A stretch of DNA of 64,000 nt from Siderastrea siderea (taxonomy: Eukaryota; Cnidaria; Anthozoa; Scleractinia; Rhizangiidae): the NCBI GenBank assembly GCA_964030785.1, contig OZ034968.1, positions 45,882,853 through 45,946,852 on the forward strand, read 5' to 3'. Below the pieces are notes generated by a model. That model searched no databases. It worked only from the letters and a program-made list of their open reading frames with translations, and was not told where the DNA came from. The translations under genes were made by a program, and so were the position numbers. Positions 47,108-57,684 of this stretch are shown piece after piece. The number at the start of each line of letters is the position of its first letter. Position 1 is the stretch's first letter.

Positions 47108-47790
47108 GAATAATGCAAAATAAAATGAGGAACCCAATGAAATGCTTTGAGCGACTCACTTTGAGATTCAAAGCATTTACATTTTAAAAATATTTCACTT
47201 TGAGTGAATCAGCAGTTGTAAGTTAAGTCGTCAAAAGAAGAGAAATACCATTCACCACTACAAGTTAACGCAAAACATGTAAAGATGATAACCATGTGAC
47301 TCTGATTTGAAGATTTGTCAAGTACCACATGTCCATGTGGGTGTGTGACACTGTTTTCTTTGTTGACTGAAAATCAAACAAAATTTAGCCTACAAGACAA
47401 ATTTATCTTTCCACGGCAAAAATCACTCCTTAAAGCGTGTATGCTTGCACAAGTTTTAACACTGTTATGATAACACAACTGCTACAGTTGTAGGGGCAAA
47501 CCATCCATTTTTCCATGGACAGTGGAAACTCCAAAAAGGAAGCTCCCTACTGAAAGGCATCCCACCCCAGCAGCATCCAAAGAATAGTGCAAAATAAAAC
47601 GAGGAACCGAATGAAATGCTTTGAGTGACTCGCTTTGAGATTCAATAAAAACAACACAAAACAAAGCATTTACATTTTAAAAATATTTCGCTGAGTGAAT
47701 CAACAGTTGTAAGTTAAGTCGTCAAAAGAAGAGAAATACCATTCATCACTACAAGTTAATGTAAAACATGTAAAGATGATTGAAATATTC
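47108..47790. repeat. Direct repeat of about 190 bp, two copies
   Basis: Copies lie at about 47108-47292 and 47581-47790. Both contain AAATGCTTTGAG, CATTTACATTTTAAAAATAT and AAGTTAAGTCGTCAAAAGAA. The second has a short insertion (ATAAAAACAACACAAAAC). They sit inside the 3.7-kb TIR element. Confidence 0.75.
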
Positions 47791-48006
47791 CGTCAACTGA
47801 AAAAGCGAGCCATGTTATATTTATAGCCTCGCACTAAGGCGGCTGAACGATTTTTTGCGTTCAAACAACCCAATGTACAGTACCAAAGGAAAGCAAACTG
47901 GCTTGAGAAAACAACAATAACGTAGTCTAGAATAGTTGCTCATAATTCGGTAAATTGTGATCGTGCGGGTGAGTGTAGTCCTGAGAAGGACTGTTTGAGG
48001 TGACAT

Positions 48007-48052
48007 TGACTGATGTTTCGACAACCTGAGCGGAAGTCATCATCAGAGTCAA
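48007..48052 (-). ncRNA. Hammerhead ribozyme motif, PLE copy 1
   Basis: On the minus strand the core CTGATGA is followed by a short stem II and GAAAC. Stem I is TTGACT pairing with AGTCAA. The bases between GAAAC and stem I read ATC where the partner copy has GTC. It lies downstream of the PLE gene in the same sense, as expected for a 3' pseudo-LTR. Confidence 0.6.
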
Positions 48053-48256
48053 GTGAACTGTGAATCATCAGTAGATGTTATATGTCTCTGGTCGTTGTCC
48101 TGATTAGTCGACGATCTCGTGATGTTATTGGTTGTCTGTCAGTTAAGCCGTGATGTTATTGGCTGTGAAGACTGTAAACGTGATTGGTGCATTTCGATCC
48201 GTCTTTTGTTAGTCAAATGGCCGTTGGTCTATTGTTAGTCAAATAAGTCGGTTTGT

Positions 48257-49198
48257 CTATTGTTTGTCTGTCTTGTTATTGTCGGCAATCAGTCGTTTGT
48301 AAGGTGCAGGTAGCTGTTGGCGACGGTTCAGTGGTGTTTGTTCTAAGTTAGTAAACCAGCTTTCAAGAGTAATTCGTTGGTAGTAGTCCGTACTGTAGGT
48401 AACGCATTCAGCAGAGTCCCAGTCAATTCTGTGGTTTGTTTTTAAATGGTGCTCAGCAATGTGATTGTTGATATCACCATTTCTAGTCGCTCGTTTGTGT
48501 TCAGTCAGTCGGACGTTCAGATTTCTGCCGGTCTCACCAATGTAAGTGGCCTGGCAGTCACAGCATTTGATTTTGTAAACTGCTCCCTGTCTGTCGCTCG
48601 GTTCGTCTTTGTCTTTAACGTCCGTCAGTAGCTGTCGTAAAGTAGTGATAGGTTTGTGAGAAACGCGGATGTTGTAGGGTTGTAGGATTCGTGCAATAGT
48701 TTCAGAAGTCCCTTTGATGTAAGGTATGGTTGCAGTAGTGACAGGTGTCGCGTTAGTGTTCGTAGCGTTTGGTACGGAGTTTCTGTAAGTGTTGTGTCTA
48801 ATAAAGTCCTGGTTGTAATTGTTCTTGTTGAAAACGTTGTCTAAGTACTTGTTTTCGTCCGTTAAGCTGTCAGGTGAGTCACAAACTAGTTGCGCGCATC
48901 TTGTCAGGGTCCGTATAGTCGTAGCTTTGTGAGAAGTTGGGTTGTAAGATGATTGGTCGAGTAGTCTGTCGGTATGTGTCGGTTTTCTGTAAATTGTCGT
49001 CCGTAATTCGTTATTGTCGCGGGTAACTAAGCATTCTAGAAAAGGTATTTTACCATTTTCCTCGATCTCCTTAGTAAACTGTATGTTGGCGTTTTGTCCG
49101 TTGAGGTGCTCGTGAAAATCGTCGATTTCGTCCTTGTGTACGGCTGTAAAGGTATCGTCAACGTAACGTAGCCAGAGTGGTAGTGTTCGTTTGTTCAC
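48257..49198 (-). pseudogene. PLE reverse transcriptase C-terminus and GIY-YIG endonuclease
   Basis: The frame of 313 codons is open. It begins with [14 protein letters not shown], the RT catalytic motif, and FLECLVTRDNNELRTTIYRK of the RT thumb. The endonuclease domain starts near residue 205: GAVYKIKCCDCQATYIGETG and RNLNVRLTEHK, a GIY-YIG fold with the CCHH-type cysteines. The N-terminal two thirds of the RT is missing; the first codon is only where the truncation meets the inverted repeat. It would nick target DNA and prime reverse transcription in an intact element. Confidence 0.85.
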
Positions 49199-49245
49199 TT
49201 GACTCTGATGATGACTTCCGCTCAGGTTGTCGAAACGTCAGTCAA
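49199..49245 (+). ncRNA. Hammerhead ribozyme motif, inverted copy
   Basis: TTGACT, CTGATGA, a stem II closed by GAC/GTC, GAAAC, GTC and AGTCAA follow in order on the plus strand. Stem I pairs perfectly over 6 bp. Stem III is reduced to AC/GU without a loop, and ACGU is palindromic, so two molecules could pair as a dimer. This is the minimal type I layout known from PLEs. Confidence 0.65.
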
Positions 49246-50335
49246 TGTCACCTCAAACAGTCCTTCTCAGGACTACACTCACCCGGACGATCACAATTTA
49301 CGGAATTATGATATGACTCCTGGGTTCAAACCATTTACAGAATAGTAGCTATTACTAATTTTTATATTATTTTCACATTTTACGAAATAAGAAATAAACA
49401 AACCCTAGAAAGACAATGATTACAAAGACAAAATCTTGAAAGTTAATACGTACATTTTCTTGCCATGATTAACTGTAATAACTGCAATTGCAAAATCAGG
49501 TCGCTTATTTTAACTGTAATACGAAATTCCATGAATAGACAAACACAGGAAAAGGGATAACAAGCTTTCAGGTATGAAAAAATTATTCAGATTATCACTT
49601 GCTGTCCTGGGAAAGCAAAATGCCTTGTGAACAATTACACTTAACTTGACGCTGTTTCGTACCAAATTTCTGCAAGTTTTTAAACACTTGAAGAAAGTTA
49701 TTGTAAATGTGGAATTGCTCAGTTAAAAAATTCTTACCAAGTCAATCCACAGTCAAATATCTAACTTACCTTATGGTTGAAGTGGAAGAAATACTTAAAA
49801 ATAGATCGCTGCCCTTGGAAAAACAACACTGACAATACAGTCTGTTCCTGAACAAGGTTTATTTTGCAATAAGCTCTGCAACTTCTTTTATTACCGCCGT
49901 GGATTATTTTACAGGTCGTTTCCTTGTAGCAACAAGCTTTTAAAAGAAATGTCTTTAAAGACTTCATCCTCAGGATCCATGTAACATTACCGGCCGGAAA
50001 ATCGAAGCCATCCACTGAAAAGTTTTGTAACGCACAAGTGCAATACGATACAAAAATAAAAAATCTTGCAAAATAAAACTTCCTTACTTTTACATTATTG
50101 TCTCTTGATGTGTCCTGGCAGGGTAAAAGTAGGTTTGTCGCTTATGTCACTCAAGGTTCTCTCAATTACGCACATTATAGACATGATATGATCGGCCGAC
50201 TTGGCCGCCATTGCATTGCATGTGCTTTTGTGGATTAATTGAATTTTCCTGCGATTGAGCGACCCTGGGCGCAATCTTTACTACAACTACCAGAAACCTT
50301 TGCGTCTGTGACGTCATAATGAAAATGGTCTATTC

Positions 50336-51450
50336 ACGTGTAGCAAAATAAGTTCTATGACAGCACAACCTTTCTCTGGTCTTTTACAATGCTTTTAAAT
50401 GAATGTCATTCAAGTGTTTTTAACTTCTTAATACATATAAAGACACTGTATAAGGACAAAGTTGATGCAAAGTACCTGTTTAGTTTTAGATTTAGCCAAC
50501 ATTTAACTTAACGTCAAACCGACAGTTTCAATCAGACACTCGGAAGCAGTATTGTATTGTGATCTTTTGCAATAAAATTAAGTAATCACTGCTATCTTAA
50601 ACTTCATGTTGCCCTTTTCACATGTGGTATTTTCTTTTAGGGGGAAGAGAAACTGATGAAAAACCTTTCCCTTTCCTGGCCTTTGGAATTGTTTTGTCCT
50701 TCAGTGATTGGAAGTAAACAAGTTTTTCAGCAACTTCGTGGAAGAAAAACAAAAACGGCACCTAATAAACCCGCCGATGGTCTATAAAATCTTAAAAGAA
50801 AATCTACTTCCTCTCGGTCTGGAAAATTGTCAGTAGCTGTTATAAACCGCAGCAACAGACGGATTGAAATCTGGTCAACTAAACTGGCACTGAAGCAGAC
50901 AAGTAGCAAATTTTGACATAAACGGCCGAGTGGCAATCTAGCTGAACGAAAAAGAACAAAAGGAAACCATAATGCGAAATTTTGACTTTCAATAAGGTCA
51001 GACAAAGATTATGTTAACTAGAAACAGCATTTCTGCAATTGGAGTTGATGATTTATTCCCCACGAAATCTTGTCTTGAGAACTAACTTACGCCACATTTA
51101 ACGACTTCAGTGAGAGCAGTTTCAGAGGTTAATTAGTATTAGTGAAAAAAATGTAGAGCTCCGCTTTTAGGCTTGGCTAAATCTACATGTATATATTAAT
51201 TTAAAAATCAGATGTATACATTTACACCTCAACGTGAGAAAAGATGCTGAAATTTACGCATAGCAACAAACTATTGCAAATGCTTGATGCTTTACTGCAA
51301 ACTACTTGCAGTCAAGCATGTGTTGGGAAAGAAATGTCCCAGATGTCGTGACAGAAAGACGCCATCCGTTTGACAAAGGTCATGTAAAATGTAAACAAGA
51401 CACTTTCACTAATTATTAATTCAAATTAATAATTAATTAATTATTATTAT
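50336..51450. other. Non-coding stretch
   Basis: No gene seen. The repeat-family end CTTTTAGGCTTGGCTAAATC lies at about 51166. The rest is AT-rich single-copy-looking sequence. Confidence 0.4.
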
Positions 51451-51977
51451 ATGAGACCTACCGATTTTGAAGCACACAAACGTTACCCCACTGAATCTCA
51501 ATTGACAAGCTATGTGAGACAGCTGTCCACAGTTTGTGTAATTTCTACATTTGGTTTGTTTGGTGGTCTTCTTCACAAGAAGTCAATTCGTCCAGATGGT
51601 CTGATTAAATCCCCTACTTTCGAGCCACTTCAAAGATTGCTGAAGACTATCGTGCTGAACTTGGAGGCAGAGGAAAATAATTTTCTCAACTGTAGCGGGA
51701 AAACCCCCCCGAACTGCACTGATTAAGCTTACTTAAGCTTACAACACAGCTTAACACTGAGCTAGAAGAGAGAGAAACTCCTATCAAGTCCCTTGAACTG
51801 GAACTAAAGGCATTAAAAGGAAGGGTTCTCGATCTAGAGACCGAACTGAAGAGAAGTCTCACATCATCTTCCCCGGGGCTGGTTTCCCCTACATCATGTT
51901 GCTCTTCAATGCTGTTGCTGAATTCAAGCACCAGTTCAATTGAGAACAAAGGAAAAAAAGTATTAACAAAGTATTAA
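51451..51977 (+). pseudogene. Unrecognised coding relic with coiled coil
   Basis: The first part, 51451-51726, encodes PTESQLTSYVRQLSTVCVIS and PTFEPLQRLLKTIVLNLEAE. After a frame change, 51731-51977 encodes a clear coiled coil, LTTQLNTELEERETPIKSLE and LELKALKGRVLDLETELKRS, then SSPGLVSPTS and a stop. The heptads make coding origin likely, but the family is unknown. The reverse-strand ORF over it is a shadow. Confidence 0.4.
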
Positions 51978-52034
51978 AGAAGGGCAAGTTGACTATGAAG
52001 TTGACTATGTACGTTCATTTTGACCTTGGTTGTA

Positions 52035-52182
52035 AATAAATGAGAAAATGATTATTGTCACAAGGTCTGAAAAAATTTGTAAGCGAAGCTTTCGACTGTA
52101 TCGCACAGTCTTCATCAGCGATTAAAGTGAGCTCATGTCACGTGAATGCAAATTTTTTAATCATGTGACAACAGGTGGTCAA
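52035..52182 (-). mobile_element. PLE 3' tail fragment with hammerhead motif
   Basis: This is the reverse complement of 61908-62050, the 3' tail of the PLE at 60-62 kb. Only the last bases of the coding region and the tail are present, so it is a strongly 5'-truncated insertion. It contains a hammerhead on the minus strand at 52080-52125. Confidence 0.7.
52080..52125 (-). ncRNA. Hammerhead ribozyme motif, PLE tail fragment
   Basis: On the minus strand: CTGATGA, stem II GACTGT-gcgat-ACAGTC (6 bp perfect), GAAA, then the palindrome AGCT spanning stem III, and CGCTTA, which pairs with TTAATCG upstream with one mismatch. Layout and stem III are those of PLE minimal hammerheads. Confidence 0.65.
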
Positions 52183-52204
52183 TAGGCATAAATAGATTGT
52201 GATC

Positions 52205-52312
52205 GGCAACTTTTGAGCAACTTTTAGCATTTTTTAGCAACTTTTTGTACTGCAAGCAACGGTCAGCAACTAGAGCAACTTTTGCCTTCCTTGGCAACTC
52301 TTGCCTTCCTTG
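52205..52312. repeat. Cluster of GCAACTTTT motifs
   Basis: About seven copies of (A)GCAACT or GCAACTTTT occur within 110 bp, upstream of the hAT-like gene. hAT elements often have short subterminal motif clusters bound by their transposase, so this may mark the left end region. No terminal inverted repeat could be matched because the right end is lost. Confidence 0.4.
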
Positions 52313-52564
52313 TCAACAAATAGTTAAAAACTGACCAAACCATCAAAAAGGTCTTTATTACAAGGTTTTTTATTAAAACTGGTCAAAACTAAGGATGTCA
52401 TACGTTCTTACAAATAATTTATAAAATAACACGTGCGCCCACGAACTGGACAGCAGCTATCTAACGGGCGCTTACATCCAGTGGTTTTTTGCTCCAACAA
52501 TAGAGCTTCCCACCCGCCATCTTGGTATTTGCTGCAGTGCTAGGCATCACAATTAGAAGCTGAA

Positions 52565-53175
52565 ATGTCTGATGAGGAAAATGAAAATAATACAGATATT
52601 GACCCTATTGAGGTTACCATAGCCGCTGGGGCAACTCTTAGTAGTCCTGCAAGAGCTTCAATTTCTAGGAAACGCAAAATTCACATCAACGAAGGCAAAT
52701 ACAAACAACGAGGAAGCAGTAGCTCGACCTTGTCCTCAGGGAAAGGAAACACAACAGGCGCTTGGGATCACATGAAAGACTATCCAAAACAACATTTTGC
52801 AGTGGTGAGTGGAAATTTGCGTTGCAATGCTTGCAGTGAGACCCTTTCATTAAAGCAAAGCTCAATCGACAAGCATATAAAGTCAAGCCAGCATACAAAC
52901 GGAGTTGCTCGCATCGCGAAAGACACGAAACAAAGCCACTCAATCATGGACTGTCTTGAAAGGCGAGACATGCGTGAACACCCCAGTGGATCGACATTGC
53001 CTGCGGAAATCCGTTTGCTCGGATTTGAAATAGTCGAGTGTGTTATTTCTGGAGGTATACCACTATCAAAAGTGGATATTCTACGCCCTCTGCTGGAGAA
53101 TTATGGCCATAGATGAACCCACAGTGCCAACCTCCGTGAAATCATTCCAGCGGTATTGGAAAAAGAAAGAGAGAA
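52565..53175 (+). pseudogene. hAT-like transposase, N-terminal part
   Basis: The frame begins MSDEENENNTDIDPIEVTIA. A zinc-finger region follows: WDHMKDYPKQHFAVVSGNLR, CNACSETLSLKQSSIDKHIK and SSQHTNG, a BED-like C-x2-C...H-x4/5-H pattern at residues ~90-115. It continues IRLLGFEIVECVISGGIPLS and LRPLLENYGHR. A TGA follows at 53114 where Leu would fit, after which the frame stays readable as ANLREIIPAVLEKEREKL until the Ngaro insertion at ACTAT (53176). The rest of the gene is at 59640. Confidence 0.75.
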
Positions 53176-53364
53176 ACTATGCACAGTCATGTAAATATGT
53201 ATATTCCGCCGAGATTAGGTCATTAATCACCTTCAGCACGTGCAGAGCAATGTGTTGCAATAGGACTTGTTGCTCATTGGTCGCTGGGTAATATAAAGGG
53301 AAAAGGACGCTCAAAACTCGTGGTTAGTTAATTCAAACCGACGAAGAGGGAACTTTAGTTGGCG
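53176..53364. repeat. Ngaro split repeat A1
   Basis: 189 bp, beginning ACTATGCACAGTCATG and ending AGTTGGCG. It differs from A2 at only three visible positions. It probably contains the promoter; the sequence TATAAAGGGAAAAGGACG lies near 53293. Confidence 0.9.
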
Positions 53365-53377
53365 TCGTCTTTGTTTC

Positions 53378-53398
53378 CATCAACCCCGGCTCGAACTG
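53378..53398. repeat. Inverted-repeat block after A1
   Basis: The 21-base block starts CATCAACCCCGGCT and ends GAACTG. Its reverse complement, with one mismatch that would be a G-U pair in RNA, is at 59423-59443, just after A2. It lies directly upstream of the gag start codon. Confidence 0.75.
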
Positions 53399-53405
53399 TA
53401 GATTC

Positions 53406-54922
53406 ATGGAAGAACAAGCTCCTATTGCAGCTCCTGCAGCGGTTCTTGCAGTGCTACAAGGTGTAGAAGATGAACTAGCACCGAATCCACCAGCACCGAA
53501 TGCACCGGCACCGAATGCACCGGCACCGAACGCTCCAGCGGCAGATGGACAAGTCGCTGAGGTATTTATTTCTTGTTTGCTTGAACTTTTGTCGCTAGTT
53601 CGCGAAGCTTATACTAGGGGTTTGGTCGCCTGGTCGGGTGTTCTGTAGTAATGTCGTTTTCCCTTGTTTTGCGTTCCTTGGTATTGCGGTGAATTTAATT
53701 CTAGTTACGGGTTCCCAAGTTTGTTTTATATTATTGCCTCGTTGGTCTTTCTATAGTTTTTTTTTCCCTTTATTTTGTTTTGCTTTGCTGGTTTCTAAAT
53801 TTTTTATTACTGTGTTTATGTTACAACGGGTAGTTTATACCGTATGGTTTCGCTGGATAGAACATCGGGTTTAATATTTGCTGTAGTCGCGTCTGTGAAA
53901 GCACTGAATTGTTATTGTCTGTTACAAAACTTGCCGTGATCGAGGCAGTATATATACATCACATTATAATGCAGGCCCGTGATCGTGGCTGCTTGAAAAT
54001 AATACGCTGGCCCGTGATCGAGGCAGCATGAGAAAATGGGAAATCTGGCCCGTGATCGTGAAAAAAAAAAAAATGATAACGCAGGCCCGTGATCGTGGCT
54101 GCTTGAGGAAATGATAAAACTGGCCCGTGATCGTGGCAGTATAAAATGATAACGCAGACCCGTGATCGTGGCTGCTTGAGAAAATGATAGAACTGGCCCG
54201 TGATCGTGGCAGTATGAAAAAATGATAACGCAGGCCCGTGATCGTGGCTGCTTGAGAAAATCATATAATGGGCCCGTGATCGAGGCAGCATGAGAGAATG
54301 ATAACGTAGGCCCGTATCGAGGCTGCTTGAGAAAGTGAATCAATATAATATGGGTTTATTGAGTCAGTTATAAGCTAACTTTCTGTGTTGGCTTTAGATC
54401 CCCAATATGGAGGATTTCGCGAGGAGAATTCAGAAGCTAGAACAATCGCAGCAAGCGACTGTTGATGGTATCATCGAAAAGATTATGCAGTTGGTGAAGT
54501 CAAAGGCTGTACCATTTAATAAGGACCAGGTGTTCGAGCAGATTTTAAACCGGAAGGTTGTGGCTTTGGAAACCAAACACCCTAAAGCCAACTACTACTC
54601 TACAGTGTTCCAAGCTTTACGTGAGAAGATGGGTGGTTCAGATGAGCAATTTAAAAGATATGTTTTGGCTCTTCTGGGAGACAAAGACCAAGAGAAGGTG
54701 CTTGATGCTATGACAAAGGTCGACAAGGCCCTGAGGGTCCCATCCTTTTCGGCTACACCCACGTTCCGAGGTCGTGATCGTGGTAGATCTCTAGGCAGTC
54801 TTCAGTGCTTCTATTGTAAGGGTTATGGTCATTACCAGAGAAATTGTCAAATGCGCTGGAGAGATGAGGGAAAGCCACCACCAGCAAAGAGAGGGAGATG
54901 GTTCGGGGGGTCGCCAGTGTGA
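53406..54922 (+). CDS. Ngaro Gag with one intron
   Basis: Exon 1 (53406-53561) starts MEEQAPIAAPAAVLAVLQGV and has a Pro/Ala/Asn repeat (APNAPAPNAPAPNAPA) coded by 12-18-base tandem units. It ends GCTGAG|GTATTT. Exon 2 (54398-54922) follows TTTAG and continues in frame as IPNMEDFARRIQKLEQSQQA, a helical region (FKRYVLALLGDKDQEKV), an Arg/Gly stretch and a CCHC zinc knuckle, CFYCKGYGHYQRNC. The stop is at 54922. If the intron is not real, translation could start at the ATG at 54407. Gag should coat the RNA; the knuckle binds nucleic acid. Confidence 0.75.
53930..54340. repeat. Minisatellite inside the Gag intron
   Basis: About eleven units of 33-38 bp, each containing GGCCCGTGATCGTGGC or GGCCCGTGATCGAGGC. 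Two unit types alternate, one continuing TGCTTGAGAAAATGATA and the other AGTATGAAAAAATGATAACG, so the higher-order period is about 70 bp. One unit contains a run of about 13 A. Reverse-strand ORFs through the array are artefacts of the repeat. Confidence 0.85.
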
Positions 54923-55317
54923 TCGGACAGATTAAATCTGTGGTTTTAAGTTCAGTTGAACCATTTGCGTGTAATAAGAATAAAAATAAATGAATTACAA
55001 ACAGTATAAAATTGATTCATGTGTACAAAGTTGATTTCCTTCGTTACTGTTATTTGGTATTTTTAGGGTATTTCTTAGTCTTTTATTTCATGGCATATGG
55101 GTACCACAACAAAATTTTAGTTTTATCTTCGATGAGGGTGAGCAACTCCCATGGGCTACCCTTATTGCTGGGCAGTCTGTGGACGTTCCTTTCGGGGCGT
55201 GGGAAGTTACTCTCTCCTGATCGGGGACCTCATCTTTAGTGGTTAGATTCTCTTGGGAGGGATAATTTCGTTTGGGTTTTCAGTTTCCCATAAGTATTTT
55301 TCCCAATTATTTCACAG

Positions 55318-57589
55318 ATCCGCCAGGTGAAGCGGAGAAGGATCTGCGAGGGCTTTGAAATTCCTGCCTGGGAAAAGATAGATGAGGAATTTGATCATAA
55401 ATTATCCTGTTGTCAGCCTCCCAATGAGAACTTATTTTCGACTACTATAGATGGGGTCCTCGTTCAGGAGGGAGTTACAGAGATTCCCACTATAAAGGAC
55501 GTTCTAGTTTCCGAAGAGGTGCCTGATTTATCTCTGTTGCAATTTCGTGACCCCGATCATTTTGTGGCTGGCGGCGTTCACAAAGACCCGTCCGCCTGGC
55601 AGAAGATTTTGGTTAACCATCCGAAGGGTAACCAAATACTTAATTGGATCTCGAGCAAAGTAGACGTGCATGATTTTGTGATTCACTATTCGGGTACTTT
55701 TAAGGGTGAATCATACGACTCTGATTTTCCTCCGCCTAAATATTTCCGGAATCATGCTTTGTGTAAGAAGTTTTCTACCTTCATTTCGGATGCGATTCTC
55801 AAACGTGTGGCGATGGGTTCCGTCAGGGTTTGGGGAAAAGTTGATCTGGACGAACCACCTTACCTAGTTCTTCCGCTCACGGTAGAGCCATCCAAGCCGA
55901 GATTATGTTTGGACGCCAGGTTCCCCAATCTGTGGATGAAGGATTGCCCTTTTTCACTTGATAAATTAGTGGATGTGAAGCGCTATATCTACAAAGATTC
56001 GTATTTTACGAAATGTGATGATAAGTCAGGATATGATCACGTCCACTTGCAGGAGTCCTCACAGGTGTTGTTCGGTTTTGAATGGGGTGGATGGTGGTTT
56101 GTCTCCACAACTTTGCCATTTGGATGGAAAGAGTCTCCATATATTTACCATACTATGGGATTGGCTGCATCCAGCTATTTAAGGTCATGTGGGGTTCCTT
56201 GTTCATTGTACATTGATGATCGACTTAACGGTGAGGTTTTTGCTCCAACTGGCCCTTGGTCTTTATCTCCTTCAGCTCGCACGGAAAAGTTCAGGCTGGA
56301 GGCAGCGAAAGTAGCCATATTCATTGTTGCATCATTGTTAATTCAATTAGGGTACACAATTGGCATTTCAGAAGTCCGTCTTGTATCCAGCTAAGCGTAC
56401 AGAGTATCTCGGTCATGTGGTGGACTCTTCAAAGCAAGCTTTCGAACTTCCCGGGAGTAAAGTCGTTGCGTTCGCTACCTTAAGAGAAGAAATCCTGGCT
56501 TGCAAAAAAACGGTGAATGTCCGCACTCTTCAACGATTCCAGGGGAAATGTGTTTCATTTTCCTTAGCAGTACCTGGGGCTAAGTTGTTTATCAGGAATA
56601 TAAGTTCAGCTATTGCTTCATCTCCTGGTAATGGACAAGTTAAGATGACTGATTCTCTTCGGGAGGAAATTTGCCATTGGCGTTTTCTCGACTCCTGGAA
56701 AGGCCACGTTCCTTGGCGTGAAGAGAGGCATGTTCGTTTATCGTTATCCACGGATGCTTCGGGATACGGTTGGGGATGCGTCATGCATTCAACGTCAGGT
56801 GATCAATCCTTTAGGGATTATTGGAATCCACAGCAGATTGGATTAAACATCTCTACCAAGGAAATGCTTGCTATCTCGAACGCAATAAAAGCCACTCCGG
56901 AGCATGTGCGGGACTGTCGGGTAGACGTACAGGTTGACAGTCAAGTAGCAATTGACACGTATAATGGCCAAGGAAGTAAAAACTCTCCTCAACTGACGGC
57001 AGCCACAAAGGAACTCTATTTCACTGTTGTTAACCGAAATCTGCAGTTAGAACTGTCTCATATCGCGTCAGATCGAAATGAGGCCGATGGCCCGTCGAGA
57101 TGCCTTTCTGCGTTGGATTCAACACTTTCTCCAAGAGTGTGGGAGTTAATTGAACATACATTTGGTGGTCTCTGTGGTCATACATTCGATTTGATGGCGT
57201 TGGATTCTAATGCACAGTTATCCAAAGGAGGAACCCCTTTGCCGCATTTCACCCCGTGTCCTAGTCCTCAGTCTAAGGGTGTGAACTTCTTTGCTCAGGA
57301 CATTAATCATATCGGACCTGCTATGGCCAACCCGTACATTTTCCCACCATTTGGGTTGGTTCCTGCCGTGCTAAGGTTCCTTACTCAATTTCGAATTCCA
57401 TTCACAATTGTGGTTCCTGAACTTTACCCGCGACCATTCTGGTGGCCAATTTTGACAGGTCTTTCTCGGAAGGCAATTTGTCTAGGTTCAGAGGGTGATT
57501 GGGATGTCCTTAGATACCCGTCCAGGTCCGGGTACAAACCACGGGTTTGTCCTTTCAAGCTTTGGGCTTTTAGAGTTTCAAAATTCTAA
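55318..57589 (+). pseudogene. Ngaro reverse transcriptase and RNase H, one frameshift
   Basis: The first frame, to 56394, contains LPLTVEPSKPRLCLDARFPN, motif A as YFTKCDDKSGYDHVHL, LPFGWKESPYIYHTMGLA and motif C as CSLYIDDRLNGEV. Frame changes by one base near 56365, after LIQLGYTI. The second frame, to 57589, has YLGHVVDSSKQAFELPG, the connection, then RNase H with STDASGYGWGCVMH, NISTKEMLAISNAIK, VDVQVDSQVAIDTY and IASDRNEADGPSR, all four acidic positions present. The C-terminal ~150 residues (TFGGLCGHTFDLMALDSNAQ and following) are typical of Ngaro proteins. The single indel is the only defect seen. Confidence 0.85.
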
Positions 57590-57684
57590 CCAACTAAAGT
57601 ATGGTTCAAATCAACGAAGTTGTCCATATAGTCTTGAACATTGTTCGTTTTCTTTGACTTCAGTCTCTACCAAGAATTCCCAAG

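Larger units (their letters stand above)
47940..49312 (-). mobile_element. 5'-truncated Penelope-like element with inverted ends
   Basis: A coding core on the minus strand is flanked by inverted repeats of about 115 bp at 47940-48055 and 49197-49312. The repeats carry the hammerhead motifs described below. PLEs often end in such pseudo-LTRs, in direct or inverted arrangement. The coding part starts right at the RT YVDD motif, so everything upstream is lost. Confidence 0.8.
46641..50335. mobile_element. TIR element of 3.7 kb, non-coding, with nested PLE
   Basis: The ends are inverted repeats: GAATAGAACATTTTCATTAT at 46641 and GAATAGACCATTTTCATTAT in reverse complement ending 50335, both continuing with GACGTCA. 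The similarity extends about 90 bp with indels. No transposase is seen. Inside are a direct repeat (47108-47292 and 47581-47790) and a PLE insertion (47940-49312). The remaining non-coding DNA (49313-50240) shows nothing I recognise. Confidence 0.6.

Noticed and set aside
53930..54340. CRISPR-like array
   Set aside because: Units are contiguous without unique spacers, and the context is a eukaryotic retrotransposon intron.
53912..54343. Reverse-strand ORFs with repeated DHGP/TITG residues
   Set aside because: They are translations of the 33-38-bp minisatellite in the Ngaro intron and have no independent support.
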